DNA of 64,000 bases, taken from positions 6,802,154-6,866,153 of the forward strand of contig NZ_KI632511.1 in NCBI RefSeq assembly GCF_000504285.1. Reading direction: 5' to 3'. Positions 1-9,287 of the stretch are shown piece by piece (the first letter of the stretch is position 1; each line of letters starts with the position of its first letter). The stretch is from Actinospica robiniae DSM 44927. GTDB lineage: Bacteria > Actinomycetota > Actinomycetes > Streptomycetales > Catenulisporaceae. A program made the position numbers and the translations under genes. The notes below the pieces were generated by a model. That model did no database searches and was not told the origin of the DNA. It saw only the letters and a list, made by a program, of their open reading frames with translations.

Positions 1-2
1 TG

Positions 3-824
3 CTGACCCGCCTGCTCGAGCCGACCGGTGGACAGGTGCGCTTCGAGGGCCGCGACATCACCCACATGAAGGCGCGCGAGCTGCGCCCGATGCGGCGGGA
101 CATCCAGATGGTGTTCCAGGACCCGCAGTCCTCGCTCAACCCGCGCCACACCATCGGCGCGATCGTCGGCGCGCCGTTCGAGATCCAGGGCATCAAGAGC
201 CCGGGCGGCACGAAGCGCGCGGTGCAGGACCTGCTCGCGCTGGTGGGCCTCTCGCCCGAGCACTACAACCGCTACCCGCACGAGTTCTCCGGCGGCCAGC
301 GCCAGCGCATCGGCATCGCCCGCGCGCTGGCCCTGAAGCCGAAGCTCGTGGTCGCGGACGAGCCGGTCTCCGCGCTCGACGTCTCGATCCAGGCGCAGGT
401 GGTGAACCTGTTCGAGGACCTGCAGGCGGAGCTGAACCTGGCCTACGTCTTCATCGCCCACGACCTGTCCGTGGTCCGGCACATCTCGGACCGCGTCGCG
501 GTCATGTACCTGGGCAAGATCGTGGAGATCGCCTCGCGCGACGACCTGTACGGCGCGGCCCGGCACCCCTACACCCAGGCGCTGCTCTCGGCCGTGCCGA
601 TCCCCGACCCGGAGCGCAAGGAGGGCGAGGGCAAGCGCGACCGCATCCTGCTCAAGGGCGACGTGCCGTCCCCGATCAACCCGCCGTCCGGCTGCCGCTT
701 CCGCACCCGCTGCTGGAAGGCGCAGGAGGTGTGCGCCACCCAGGAGCCGCCGCTGGTGCAGCTCACCTCGGGCCCGCGTCCGACCAGCCCGGACCACCAG
801 GTGGCCTGCCACTTCCCGGACTAG
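3..824 (+). CDS. Oligopeptide/dipeptide ABC transporter ATP-binding protein, 5' truncated by window
   Basis: This is the ATPase that powers peptide import (OppF/DppF family); the start lies left of the window and the frame is open to base 3. Visible are the Q-loop region [12 protein letters not shown], the signature [15 protein letters not shown], the Walker B stretch VVADEP followed by a D-loop SALD, and the switch histidine in AHDLSVVRH. The C-terminal tail carries the oligopeptide-transporter extension ([12 protein letters not shown], then [13 protein letters not shown] and four cysteines). The Walker A is missing only because of the window edge. It closely resembles the ATPase at 36542-37621, so the genome has at least two such systems. 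A 25-bp hairpin follows the stop. Its substrate cannot be read from the sequence. Confidence 0.95.
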   Translation: MTRLLEPTGGQVRFEGRDITHMKARELRPMRRDIQMVFQDPQSSLNPRHTIGAIVGAPFEIQGIKSPGGTKRAVQDLLALVGLSPEHYNRYPHEFSGGQRQRIGIARALALKPKLVVADEPVSALDVSIQAQVVNLFEDLQAELNLAYVFIAHDLSVVRHISDRVAVMYLGKIVEIASRDDLYGAARHPYTQALLSAVPIPDPERKEGEGKRDRILLKGDVPSPINPPSGCRFRTRCWKAQEVCATQEPPLVQLTSGPRPTSPDHQVACHFPD

Positions 825-845
825 CCGGGAGCGTTCGACGCTGCT

Positions 846-898
846 GCCGAGGGCGGCAGGGAGCTGTTTCACTGAAACAGCTCCCTGCCGCCCTCGGC
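846..898. terminator. Perfect 25-bp hairpin after the ABC ATPase gene
   Basis: Bases 846-870 and 874-898 are perfectly complementary around a 3-base loop (ACT). There is no T-run, as is common for terminators in GC-rich actinobacteria. It lies 22 bases past the ATPase stop codon and is symmetric, so it could end transcription from either side. Confidence 0.8.
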
Positions 899-910
899 GT
901 CTGCGTGCCG

Positions 911-1082
911 TCAGGTTGTAGTTCGGGCAGCTGCCGGCGGTGCGGAGCTCCCGGTACCTGAAGTGGACGGTGATCGAGCCGTCGCCCGAGGTGATGCCGA
1001 AGCAGGTGGGGCCGGCGGCGACGGCGAGGCGGGACCGTGTGGGTGAGACGGAGATGCGCGTGCTCCCGTAAGCCCGGACGTA
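911..1082 (-). pseudogene. Possible remnant of a minus-strand coding sequence
   Basis: On the minus strand one frame reads about 57 codons with strongly GC-rich third positions and protein-like composition, for example GPTCFGITSGDGSITVHF and SCPNYNLT. It is preceded immediately by a stop codon (1083-1085), has no start codon, and runs into the hairpin at 846-898. I infer a decayed fragment of a secreted-type protein; no family is recognised. The remaining bases of 825-1311 show nothing else convincing except the promoter region of the next gene. Confidence 0.25.
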
Positions 1083-1311
1083 TCAAACTGCTGCCGGGGT
1101 GTCTTCGTGATCGTATTCGCTCGTTGATCGCCGGTCGACCGGTGCGGGCGGGAGAAAATAAGAACTCTGTGCTGATTCGTCGCCGCCCGTGGCGGTTCGG
1201 AGCCGGGGCGGCGCGCGACGATCGGCGGCCGGCGGCCCGGACGGCGCCGCTGCCGAGCCGTAATGGAAACGGCTGGCAAGCGCGACCTGGGCCGAGTAGC
1301 GTCCCACGATT

Positions 1312-2148
1312 GTGGTGGAGACTTCATACCTTGATCAAAGCTACGAGTCCTACGCGGACATAGAGGACGAGTTCCAACTCGCGCTCGACGAGAGCCTGGA
1401 CGCACGCGGGCCCGGCGTGCTCTACGGCCTGGTCGACCTACTCAACCTGCCGGCCGGGGCGCTGGCGCTGGACATCGGCTGCGGCGAGGGCGGCCACGCC
1501 ATCGAGCTCGCTCGGCGGTTCGGCCTGCGTGTGCGCGGCTTCGATCCGGTGGCCCGGCACCTGCGGATCGCCCGCACCCGGCTGGCCGCCGAGGTGATCG
1601 CGGCGCGGCTGCCCGGCCTGTTCGACGCGGTGAGCTTCGAGCCGGGCGTCGTCGAACGGCTGCCGGTCGAGTCCGGCGTGGCCGACCTGGTGTGGTGCCG
1701 GGACGTGCTCGTGCACGTGGACGACCTCGGCGGGGCCCTGGCGGAGATCGCCCGCGTGCTCACGCCGGGCGGCAGTGCTCTGATCTACCAGATGTACGCC
1801 ACCGACCGGCTCGAGCCGGCCGAGGCGTCCTGGCTCTTCGAGGCGATGGGCTGCGTGCCGCGCAACATGCGCCCGGAGTACACCGAGGCCGCGATCGAGG
1901 CGGCCGGACTGCGGGTGACCCGGCGCGAGGAGTTCGGCTCCGAGTGGGGTGAATACGCGCACGAACACGCCGGGGACGGCGGCCGCCGGCTGGTGCACGC
2001 CGCCCGGCTGCTGCGCGATCCGGACCGCTACGTGCGCCGATTCGGCCGGGAGAACTACGAGATCGCGCTGGGCGACAACCTCTGGCACGTCTACCGGATG
2101 ATCGGGAAGCTGGCCGGGCGGGCCTACCTGCTCCGCCGCCCGATGTGA
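1312..2148 (+). CDS. Class I SAM-dependent methyltransferase
   Basis: The protein (278 aa) has a Rossmann-type methyltransferase core: motif I ALDIGCGEGGHA at about residues 52-63, an acidic strand-2 end (GFDP), the motif IV region DLVWCRDVLVHVDD, and the post-motif region LAEIARVLTPGG typical of the Methyltransf_11 group. The substrate is unknown; the C-terminal third is specific to this protein. GTG at 1312 is chosen because a TAGCGT box lies just upstream and no ribosome binding site is visible, suggesting a leaderless transcript. It stands alone between a hairpin-ended ABC gene and etfB, so context does not identify the substrate. Confidence 0.75.
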   Translation: MVETSYLDQSYESYADIEDEFQLALDESLDARGPGVLYGLVDLLNLPAGALALDIGCGEGGHAIELARRFGLRVRGFDPVARHLRIARTRLAAEVIAARLPGLFDAVSFEPGVVERLPVESGVADLVWCRDVLVHVDDLGGALAEIARVLTPGGSALIYQMYATDRLEPAEASWLFEAMGCVPRNMRPEYTEAAIEAAGLRVTRREEFGSEWGEYAHEHAGDGGRRLVHAARLLRDPDRYVRRFGRENYEIALGDNLWHVYRMIGKLAGRAYLLRRPM

Positions 2149-2245
2149 CCCAGGACACATTACTGAACGGTAGTTTTGTCGGCGGCACCCTTTACGATGT
2201 CAGGAGAAGAGTTGGGCCGTTAGCACCGTACGGAGGCTCCCGAGC

Positions 2246-3025
2246 ATGAAAATCGTCGTCCTGGTGAAGCAGGTGCCGGACACGGCCGCGGACAAGCGGC
2301 TGGACCCGGACACCCTGGCCGTGGACCGCGGCGCGGTCGACGGCCTGATCAACGAGATGGACGAGTTCGCCATCGAAGAGGCCCTGCAGCTGGTGGAGAA
2401 GCACGGCGGCGAGGTCACGGTCGTGTCGATGGGTCCCGAGGACGCCACCGACGCCTACAAGAAGGCGCTGCAGATGGGCGCCGACAAGGCCGTGTTCCTC
2501 AGCGACCCGGCGCTGGCCGGCTCGGACGCGCTGGCCACCTCGCTCGCCCTCGCGAAGGTGCTCGGGACCCTCGAGTACGACCTGGTCATCCTCGGCTCCG
2601 AGGCCTCCGACGCGCGCACCTCGCTGGTGCCCGCGCTGCTGGCCGAGCGGCTCGGCCTGCCGCAGCTCTCCTTCGCCTCGAAGGTGGAGGTGGACGGCGG
2701 CGCCATCAAGATCAACCGGCTGACCGACTACGGGCACGACGTGGTCGAGGCCGCCCTGCCGGCCGTGGTCTCCGTGGTGGAGAAGATCAACGAGCCGCGC
2801 TACCCCTCGTTCAAGGGGATCATGGCGGCCAAGAAGAAGCCGGTCGAGGCCCTCGACGCGGCCGGCGCGGGCATCGACGCGGCCGAGGTCGGCTGGGCCG
2901 GCTCGCGCACCAAGGTCCTCGACGCGACCGTGGCCCCGCCGCGCGCCAAGGGCACCATCGTCAGCGACGAGGGCAACGGCGGCGTCGAGCTCGTCGAGTT
3001 CCTCGCGTCCAAGAAGTTCGTCTGA
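2246..3025 (+). CDS. etfB: Electron transfer flavoprotein beta subunit
   Basis: EtfB (259 aa) binds AMP and, with EtfA, passes electrons from acyl-CoA and other flavin dehydrogenases to ETF:quinone oxidoreductase. The N-terminus MKIVVLVKQVPDT and the segments DEFAIEEALQL, KALQMGADKA and LGSEASDARTSLVPALLAERL are characteristic of the ETF domain. A good ribosome binding site (GGAGG) precedes the ATG. The gene lies 30 bases upstream of etfA and is almost certainly co-transcribed with it. Confidence 0.95.
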   Translation: MKIVVLVKQVPDTAADKRLDPDTLAVDRGAVDGLINEMDEFAIEEALQLVEKHGGEVTVVSMGPEDATDAYKKALQMGADKAVFLSDPALAGSDALATSLALAKVLGTLEYDLVILGSEASDARTSLVPALLAERLGLPQLSFASKVEVDGGAIKINRLTDYGHDVVEAALPAVVSVVEKINEPRYPSFKGIMAAKKKPVEALDAAGAGIDAAEVGWAGSRTKVLDATVAPPRAKGTIVSDEGNGGVELVEFLASKKFV

Positions 3026-3055
3026 GTCGGCTCCGCCGGGAAGGCAGTGAATCAC

Positions 3056-4015
3056 ATGTCTGAGATCCTCGTCCTGGTCGAGCACACCGAAGGCGACGTC
3101 AAGAAGGTCACGCTCGAGCTGCTGACCAAGGCCCGTGCGCTCGGCGCCCCGTCCGCCGTGTACATCGGCGCCGGCTTCGAGAAGGCCAAGGACAAGCTGG
3201 CCGAGTACGGCGCGGCCAAGGTCTACGTGGCCGAGTCGGCCGAGCTGACCGACTACGTCGTGGCGCCGAAGGCCGAACTGCTCGCCAAGATCGTCGCCGA
3301 CCACGAGCCGTCCGCCGTGCTGGTGGCCGCGACCGCCGAGGGCAAGGAGGTGGCCGGCCGGCTGGCGATCAAGACCGGCTCCGGCGTGCTCACCGACGCC
3401 GTGGACCTCACCGTCGCCGACGGCGTGTTCGTGGCCGAGCAGTCGATCTTCGGCGGCTCCTCGATCGTGCACGCCTCGGTCACCGAGGGCACCCCGATCA
3501 TCGCCATGCGGCCGAACGCCACGCCGCCCGCCCCCGAAGCGGCCGCGGCCGAACGGGTGGACGTGGAGGTGACCCTGACCGAGTCGGCCAAGCTGGCCCG
3601 GGTGGTGGAGAAGGTCACCGTGGCCAAGGGCGACCGGCCCGAGCTGACCGAGGCCGCGATCGTGGTCTCCGGCGGCCGCGGCGTCGGCTCGGCCGAGAAG
3701 TTCTCCGTCATCGAGGCCCTCGCCGACCAGCTCGGCGCCGCCGTCGGCGCCTCGCGCGCGGCGGTGGACTCCGGCTGGTACCCGCACCAGTCGCAGGTCG
3801 GCCAGACCGGCAAGACCGTCTCCCCGCAGCTCTACCTCGCCTGCGGCATCTCCGGCGCGATCCAGCACCGGGCCGGCATGCAGACCTCGAAGACGATCGT
3901 CGCGGTCAACAAGGACCCCGAGGCCCCCATCTTCGAGCTGGTGGACTACGGCGTCGTGGGCGACCTGTTCGCGGTGGTCCCGCAGGCCACCGAAGAGATC
4001 GCCAAGCGCAAGTAA
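3056..4015 (+). CDS. etfA: Electron transfer flavoprotein alpha subunit
   Basis: EtfA (319 aa from ATG 3056) holds the FAD of the heterodimer. The N-terminal ETF domain ([12 protein letters not shown]) is followed by the C-terminal FAD domain with [14 protein letters not shown], the [19 protein letters not shown] stretch and [11 protein letters not shown], all classic EtfA signatures. I prefer ATG 3056 to the in-frame GTG at 3047 because the GGAAGG ribosome binding site at 3039-3044 would be too close to the latter. A GC-rich hairpin at 4035-4068 follows, ending the etfBA operon. Confidence 0.95.
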   Translation: MSEILVLVEHTEGDVKKVTLELLTKARALGAPSAVYIGAGFEKAKDKLAEYGAAKVYVAESAELTDYVVAPKAELLAKIVADHEPSAVLVAATAEGKEVAGRLAIKTGSGVLTDAVDLTVADGVFVAEQSIFGGSSIVHASVTEGTPIIAMRPNATPPAPEAAAAERVDVEVTLTESAKLARVVEKVTVAKGDRPELTEAAIVVSGGRGVGSAEKFSVIEALADQLGAAVGASRAAVDSGWYPHQSQVGQTGKTVSPQLYLACGISGAIQHRAGMQTSKTIVAVNKDPEAPIFELVDYGVVGDLFAVVPQATEEIAKRK

Positions 4016-4034
4016 CGCCGCCCGGCAAACCGCC

Positions 4035-4068
4035 GCCCCGCCTCCGCCGACCTCGGCGGATGCGGGGC
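4035..4068 (+). terminator. Terminator hairpin after etfBA
   Basis: GCCCCGC (4035-4041) pairs with GCGGGGC (4062-4068), with an inner CCGCCG/CGGCGG stem. It has no T-run and lies 20 bases past the etfA stop codon. Confidence 0.65.
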
Positions 4069-4106
4069 TCCGGTGTGTTCCCCCGGCGTCTAGAATCAAG
4101 CTCGCT

Positions 4107-5306
4107 ATGACCTACCTCGACCACGCGGCGACCACGCCCATGCATCCCGACGCGATCGCGGCGGTCAACGCCCAGTTCGCGCTCGTCGGCAATGCGAACT
4201 CGCTGCACGGCCCGGGCCGCGCCGCGCGCCGGGTCGTGGAGGAGTCGCGCGAGGCGGTGGCCGCCGCGCTCGGCGCCCGGCCCAGCCATGTGGTGTTCAC
4301 CGGCGGCGGCACCGAGGCCGACAACCTCGCGGTCAAGGGCCTGTACTGGGCCCGGCGCGCCGAGGACCCGCGCCGGGTGCGGATCGTGGCGGCCAGGATC
4401 GAGCACCACGCCGTCCTCGACGCCCTGTTCTGGCTCGAGCAGCACGAGGGCGCCGAGCTGGACTGGCTGCCGGTGCGCCCGGACGGCTCGGTCGCCCCGG
4501 CCGCGCTCGACGCCGCGCTGGCCGAGGACCCGCAGACCGCCGCACTGGTCACCCTGATGTGGGCGAACAACGAGGTCGGCACGGTGCTGCCGATCCGCGA
4601 ACTGGCCGAGGTGGCGCACCGGCACGGCGTGCCGATCCACTCCGACGCGATCCAGGCCGCGGGCCACCTCCCGCTGGACTTCGCCGAGAGCGGGCTCGAC
4701 GCGCTCAGCGTCACCGGCCACAAGCTCGGCGGCCCGCTCGGGGTGGGCGCGCTGCTGCTGGGCCGGGAGACGAAGCTGACCGCGCTGCAGCACGGCGGCG
4801 GCCAGGAGCGCGACGTGCGCTCCGGCACCCTGGACACCCCCGGCATCGCCGGCTTCGCCGCGGCCGTCACCGCTGCCCGGGCCGAGCAGCCCAAGGAGTA
4901 CGTGCGGCTGTGCGCCTTGCGGGACCGGCTGATCGAGGGCGTGCTGCGCGCGGTCCCGGGCGCGGTGCTCTCCGGTCCGGCGCTGCCCGAGCCGGACGCG
5001 CGGCCCGAGCCGGAGGCCGCCGACCGGCTGCCCGGCATCGCGCACTTCTGCTTCCCCGGCTGCGAGGGCGACTCCCTGCTGCTCCTCCTCGACGCCCGCG
5101 GCATCTCCTGCTCCACCGGCTCCGCCTGCTCGGCCGGCATCGCCCAGCCCAGCCACGTCCTGCTGGCCATGGGCCGCAGCGAGGAACTGGCCCGCGGCTC
5201 GCTGCGTTTCTCGCTCGGCCGCACCTCGACCGATCAGGACGTCGACGCTCTGCTCGAGGCCCTGCCCGCGGTCGTCAGCCGGGCCCGGGCCGCCGGGCTG
5301 AGCTGA
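4107..5306 (+). CDS. Cysteine desulfurase (NifS/IscS family)
   Basis: This PLP enzyme (399 aa) removes sulfur from cysteine and passes it on as a persulfide for Fe-S clusters or tRNA thiolation. The N-terminal YLDHAATTP, the PLP lysine in [10 protein letters not shown] (K206), the H100-H101 pair and the catalytic cysteine loop [11 protein letters not shown] (C341 by alignment with IscS) are all present. The gene is two places upstream of mnmA, the tRNA 2-thiouridylase, so supplying its sulfur is the likely job; this is inference from context. The start is close to a TAGAAT box at 4092, which suggests a short leader. Confidence 0.93.
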   Translation: MTYLDHAATTPMHPDAIAAVNAQFALVGNANSLHGPGRAARRVVEESREAVAAALGARPSHVVFTGGGTEADNLAVKGLYWARRAEDPRRVRIVAARIEHHAVLDALFWLEQHEGAELDWLPVRPDGSVAPAALDAALAEDPQTAALVTLMWANNEVGTVLPIRELAEVAHRHGVPIHSDAIQAAGHLPLDFAESGLDALSVTGHKLGGPLGVGALLLGRETKLTALQHGGGQERDVRSGTLDTPGIAGFAAAVTAARAEQPKEYVRLCALRDRLIEGVLRAVPGAVLSGPALPEPDARPEPEAADRLPGIAHFCFPGCEGDSLLLLLDARGISCSTGSACSAGIAQPSHVLLAMGRSEELARGSLRFSLGRTSTDQDVDALLEALPAVVSRARAAGLS

Positions 5307-5412
5307 GGCGTCGCAGGGGGCGAAGGCCCGGCGTCGTTGATCACCCGATGGTGTGATCTTCAGCGGATTGCGGCACAGATAAGGCGAGACCCTCGTAGAA
5401 AGGTTCGGAAAG

Positions 5413-5991
5413 ATGGCGAACGACGAGGAGGAATGGGACATGTACGCCCCGGTGTTGCCGGCTACGCCGCCCGATGGCTGGACGCTCGAGAACCTCCCTC
5501 CGGATCTGCCGAAGCACACCGAGCTGATCCGGGGGGCGCTCGTCATGAGCCCGCAGAAGAGCTGGCATCTGGTTATCGTCCGGATGCTCGAAGGCGAATT
5601 GCTCAAGCAGGCGCCGGATGCATACCGCGTGCTCCGGGAAATGGCCGTGCGGAAGAGTCCGCGATCCGCTCCGGAACCGGACATCTCCATCGTTCGCGCC
5701 GAGGCCTTCGACTTGGATAAGTCGGTCTATCTCCCGCAGGACATCGTTCTCGCCGCCGAGGTCGTCTCGCCTGAATCCGAGGAGCGCGACCGCGAGGACA
5801 AGCCCGCCATGTACGCGATGATGGGCATCGCCTCATTCTGGCTGATCGAGCGTGGCGAGGACGACGATCCGGTGGTGCACGAGCACCGGCTGGTCGGCGA
5901 CCGGTTCGAGTGGAAGCGCGCCCACGTGGGCCGACTGGTGACCGACGTCCCGTTCGCCCTCGACATCCCCTTGCGCGTCCCGTCCCGGTAG
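5413..5991 (+). CDS. Uma2 family (DUF820) putative restriction endonuclease-fold protein
   Basis: The protein (192 aa) shows the Uma2 pattern of a PD-(D/E)XK-like core: PEPDISIV near residue 91, then AAEVVSPESEERDREDKPAMYA, and a final FWLIE strand. Members are common in actinobacteria and cyanobacteria as orphan genes; their function is not established. Codon use is less GC-biased than in the neighbours (for example GTTATCGTCCGG), hinting at later acquisition between two sulfur-relay genes. An inverted repeat GATCAC-N8-GTGATC at 5339-5358 lies 55 bases upstream and could be an operator or part of the promoter. Confidence 0.8.
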   Translation: MANDEEEWDMYAPVLPATPPDGWTLENLPPDLPKHTELIRGALVMSPQKSWHLVIVRMLEGELLKQAPDAYRVLREMAVRKSPRSAPEPDISIVRAEAFDLDKSVYLPQDIVLAAEVVSPESEERDREDKPAMYAMMGIASFWLIERGEDDDPVVHEHRLVGDRFEWKRAHVGRLVTDVPFALDIPLRVPSR

Positions 5992-6030
5992 TACGAAAAA
6001 TCCCCTGTCCGGCTCACGTACCCTTGAGGT

Positions 6031-7134
6031 ATGCGAGTACTAGCAGCGATGTCCGGCGGAGTCGACTCGGCGGTGGCGGCCGCCCGCGCGGTGGCGGCGG
6101 GGCATGAAGTGACCGGGGTGCACTTGGCGCTCTCGCGCAACCCGCAGTCCTTCCGTACCGGGGCCCGCGGCTGCTGCACCGTCGAGGATTCGCGCGACGC
6201 GCGGCGGGCCGCCGACGTGATCGGCATCCCGTTCTATGTGTGGGACATGGCCGAGCGCTTCCACGCGGACGTGGTGGACGACTTCGTCGCCGAGTACGCC
6301 GCGGGGCGCACGCCCAACCCCTGCCTGCGCTGCAACGAGAAGATCAAGTTCGCCGCGGTGCTGGACAAGGCGCAGGCGCTCGGCTTCGACGCGGTGTGCA
6401 CCGGGCACTACGCGCGGATCGTGGACGGGCCGGACGGCGGGCGGGAGCTGCATCGCGCTCTGGACCCGGCCAAGGACCAGTCCTACGTCCTCGGTGTGCT
6501 CGACGCCCGGCAGCTGGCCGGCGCGCTTTTCCCGCTCGGCGACTCGCTCAAGACCGACGTGCGCGCCGAGGCGGAGCGGCTCGGGCTCGCCGTCGCGGAC
6601 AAGCCGGACTCGCACGACGTCTGCTTCATCGCCGACGGCGACACCCGCGGGTTCCTGGCCGAGCGCCTCGGCACCGCGCCCGGCAAGATCGTGGACAGCT
6701 CCGGCGCCGTGGTCGGGGAGCATCAGGGGGCGTACGGGTACACCATCGGGCAGCGCAAGGGCCTGCGAATCGGGGATCCGGCCGGGGACGGGCGCCCGCG
6801 CTACGTGCTGGAGATCTCGCCGGTCGAGAACACCGTCACCGTGGGCACGGCCGAGGAGCTCGCGGTGGACGCGCTCGACGCCGGGCACGTGCGCTGGTGC
6901 GGGCCGGTCGGCCGGGACGGCTTCGACTGCCTGGTCCAGCTGCGCGCGCACGGCGAGCCGGTCGCGGCCTCGGCCCGCTACGACGCGGATGGCGGCGTGG
7001 TGATGCTGGCGTTCGCCGCGTCCGTGCGCGGCATCGCGCCGGGACAGACCGCGGTGCTCTACGACGGCAGCCGCGTCATCGGCTCGGCCACGATCACCGC
7101 GACCCGCCGGGCCGACGCGGTCGCAGGCGCCTGA
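6031..7134 (+). CDS. mnmA: tRNA-specific 2-thiouridylase MnmA
   Basis: MnmA (367 aa) thiolates U34 of tRNA-Lys, -Glu and -Gln using ATP and relayed sulfur. The PP-loop SGGVDS is at residues 8-13, the catalytic cysteines are C98 (NPCLRCN) and C198 (DVCFI), and GHYARI and KDQSYVL are family signatures. The ATG is about 7 bases after a TACCCT box, consistent with a leaderless transcript. The upstream cysteine desulfurase probably provides its sulfur, and tRNA-Gln and tRNA-Glu genes lie farther along this window. Confidence 0.95.
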   Translation: MRVLAAMSGGVDSAVAAARAVAAGHEVTGVHLALSRNPQSFRTGARGCCTVEDSRDARRAADVIGIPFYVWDMAERFHADVVDDFVAEYAAGRTPNPCLRCNEKIKFAAVLDKAQALGFDAVCTGHYARIVDGPDGGRELHRALDPAKDQSYVLGVLDARQLAGALFPLGDSLKTDVRAEAERLGLAVADKPDSHDVCFIADGDTRGFLAERLGTAPGKIVDSSGAVVGEHQGAYGYTIGQRKGLRIGDPAGDGRPRYVLEISPVENTVTVGTAEELAVDALDAGHVRWCGPVGRDGFDCLVQLRAHGEPVAASARYDADGGVVMLAFAASVRGIAPGQTAVLYDGSRVIGSATITATRRADAVAGA

Positions 7135-7141
7135 TTCGTCC

Positions 7142-7552
7142 TCACTGCTGCGGCGGAAAGGCGAAGAGCACGAACAGGACGAAGACCGCCAGGGCCAGCA
7201 GCAGGGTCAGCAGCGCGCCCGCGGCGATGCCGAAGACGGCGAGGCCGAATCCGCGCTCACCCGAACGGCGGATCTGGCGCAGCCCCAGGCCGCCGAAGAC
7301 GATCGCGGCCGGCGGGCAGAGCACGAGGAGGACCAGCGACAGCAGGGAGCACACGTTGATCCTGGTGAGCCGCACGGCCGCGGCCGTCCTCGTGCTCGCG
7401 CCGGACCTGCGCGCGGCGTAGGCCAGGCCCGGCACGGTCGAGGGCGAGGCCTTCTCCGCGCGCAGCGGCTTCGGGATCGCGTCCTCGGGCTCGGGCCCGG
7501 GCCACGGCCGGGCGTCCTCGGGTTCCGGGCCGAGCGGTACGTACCACGACAT
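7142..7552 (-). CDS. Small DUF4190-type membrane protein
   Basis: The 136-aa protein has an acidic, proline-rich cytoplasmic N-terminus (PLGPEPEDARPWPGPEPED) and two hydrophobic segments near residues 71-93 and 106-131, joined by a short basic loop (GLRQIRRSGERG), the layout of DUF4190 proteins. Its ATG overlaps the stop of the upstream gene in a TGATG, so the two are translationally coupled. It converges on mnmA with only 7 bases between stops. The function is unknown. Confidence 0.7.
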   Translation of the reverse strand: MSWYVPLGPEPEDARPWPGPEPEDAIPKPLRAEKASPSTVPGLAYAARRSGASTRTAAAVRLTRINVCSLLSLVLLVLCPPAAIVFGGLGLRQIRRSGERGFGLAVFGIAAGALLTLLLALAVFVLFVLFAFPPQQ

Positions 7553-8031
7553 CAGACGTCGAAGCGCACGTACACGCCGCGGTACTCGCGGGTGGCCAGC
7601 TCCGAGAGCATCGAGAGCCCGCGCAGCAGGCCGGCGTAGCGCTCGGCGCTCCACTCGGTGCCCCAGGTGCGCACCTGCCACAGCCGGGCCAGCTCCATCA
7701 GCCGCCGGTCCCCGCACCCGGCCAGCTGCCGGTAGAGCGGGGTGCGCACGGTCAGCACCACCTGCTCCTCAGTGCCCTGAGCCAGCGATCCCGGGGCCAG
7801 CGCGGCACATCGGCCCAGCTCCCGCGCCGGGGTCAGCAGCGCCTCGCGCACGCTCACCGGGTCGTGCCCGGTCGCCAGCGTGTCGAGTTCCAGCAGCTGG
7901 GCCGGATCGAGGTCCGCCGCGTCCACGAAGGCCAGCCGCACGCCCGCCGCCACCGCGTCACGACCGCGGCTCCAGGCGCCGACGAGCCGAGACAGTTCCG
8001 CGGCCGTGGCGGTGAAGAACATGGTCTGCAC
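7552..8031 (-). CDS. Conserved hypothetical protein
   Basis: This 159-aa protein has no family I recognise. It reads TMFFTATAAELSRLVGAW at the start and ends in a segment rich in Leu and Arg (SMLSELATREYRGVYVRFDV), with no membrane segment or signal peptide. I chose GTG 8031, which follows GAGAGGGG by a normal spacing; an in-frame GTG 9 bases upstream is an alternative. It is the first gene of a two-gene unit with the membrane protein downstream, and diverges from the MetE-like gene. Confidence 0.6.
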   Translation of the reverse strand: MQTMFFTATAAELSRLVGAWSRGRDAVAAGVRLAFVDAADLDPAQLLELDTLATGHDPVSVREALLTPARELGRCAALAPGSLAQGTEEQVVLTVRTPLYRQLAGCGDRRLMELARLWQVRTWGTEWSAERYAGLLRGLSMLSELATREYRGVYVRFDV

Positions 8032-8165
8032 GCGGATCACCCCTCTCAACGCTAGCCGGTCGAAGTCCTCACCCGTCGGATGACAGAGTTTTGCATAGCC
8101 CGCCCTGATCCGCCGCTCTTTTCGGAGCAGATTCGCCTTAGCGGGTGTAGCGATATTCTGCAGAC

Positions 8166-9194
8166 ATGACCAACGATCACCGGGCCGCGGTCCCGGGACC
8201 AGCCGCCTCCGGCGTCGGATCGCTGCCGGGCGGTGATCTGGGAGCCGCCCTGCGCCTGGTTTTCGACGGCCTGGGTGGCGCTCCTGGCCTACCGTACCTG
8301 CCCGAGCTGCCCGCGCGGGGGGTGGGGGCGGACATGGCCGGGCGCACGGCCGCACTGCTGGTGGACCTGGCGGTGGAGCTTGCTCCGTCCGGTTGGCGGG
8401 TGGCCGACGCGGCGGGCCGCGACCACGGGCGGGCGCACAGCCATCTGCGCCGTGATCTGGACCTGCTCGAGGAGCACACCCAGGACTACACCGGCGCGCT
8501 GAAGGTGCAGGCGGTGGGGCCGTGGACGCTCGCGGCCACGATCGAGCTCAAGCACGGCGACAAGGTGCTCGCGGACCGCGGCGCCTGCCGGGACCTGGCC
8601 GAGTCGCTGGCCGAGGGCCTCGCTCTGCATCTGGCCGAGCTGCGCCGGCGGATCCCGGGAGCCAAGCTCGTGCTCCAACTGGACGAACCGGCGCTGCCCG
8701 GCGTGTTGCGCGGCACCGTCCCGACCGCCAGCGGCTTCGGCCGGCTGCGCTCGGTGGAGGAGCCGGCCGCGCGGGACCTGCTGCGCCGGGTGATCGAGAC
8801 CGCGGCGCCGGACAGCCCGGTCGTCGTGCACTGCTGCGCCCCGGACGTCCCGTTCGCCACGCTGCGCGGCGCCGGCGCCTCCGCCGTCTCGGTGGACTGG
8901 TCGCTGCTGACGACCCGCCAGGACGAGGAGCTCGCCGAGCTGGTCGAGGCCGGCGTCATGCTCTACGCGGGCGTCGTCCCGGCGCTGGACCCGGTCTCCA
9001 GCGTGCCGCCGGGCTACCAGAAGTTCGTCGACGAGATCCTCGCGCTGCGCCGGATCGGCCTGCCGCCCCGTCAGATCGCCGGCGCCGTCGTGGTCACGCC
9101 GTCCTGCGGCCTGGCCGGCGCGAGCCCGCAGTGGGCGGCGCGGGCGCAGCGGCTGTGCCTGGACGCGGCGCAGGCGCTCGCCGACGTGGAGTGA
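8166..9194 (+). CDS. MetE-like cobalamin-independent methionine synthase domain protein
   Basis: The 342-aa protein corresponds to the C-terminal catalytic half of MetE: it keeps GSLPGGD at the start, QAVGPWTLAA, LQLDEPALPG, the zinc-ligand region VVVHCCAP near residue 218, and the final zinc cysteine in VTPSCGLAGA. Full MetE is about 750 aa, so this belongs to the short group seen near mnmA and ligA in actinobacteria. Whether it makes methionine or transfers another methyl group cannot be decided from the sequence. The ATG follows a TATTCT box by 7 bases, suggesting a leaderless transcript. Confidence 0.8.
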   Translation: MTNDHRAAVPGPAASGVGSLPGGDLGAALRLVFDGLGGAPGLPYLPELPARGVGADMAGRTAALLVDLAVELAPSGWRVADAAGRDHGRAHSHLRRDLDLLEEHTQDYTGALKVQAVGPWTLAATIELKHGDKVLADRGACRDLAESLAEGLALHLAELRRRIPGAKLVLQLDEPALPGVLRGTVPTASGFGRLRSVEEPAARDLLRRVIETAAPDSPVVVHCCAPDVPFATLRGAGASAVSVDWSLLTTRQDEELAELVEAGVMLYAGVVPALDPVSSVPPGYQKFVDEILALRRIGLPPRQIAGAVVVTPSCGLAGASPQWAARAQRLCLDAAQALADVE

Positions 9195-9287
9195 GCGGGC
9201 GGCGCGCGGGGCCGTTCGAGCGAACACGGCTGAACCGAATCTGAAGAATCCGGCAACCGTTCCCCGGTCGGCGGCATCTGTCAGTAC

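Noticed and set aside
2192-4099. Very long minus-strand open frame opposite etfBA
   Set aside because: It is the usual antisense shadow of high-GC genes: its product is rich in Gly, Arg, His and Leu without domains, while etfB and etfA on the plus strand match known families end to end.
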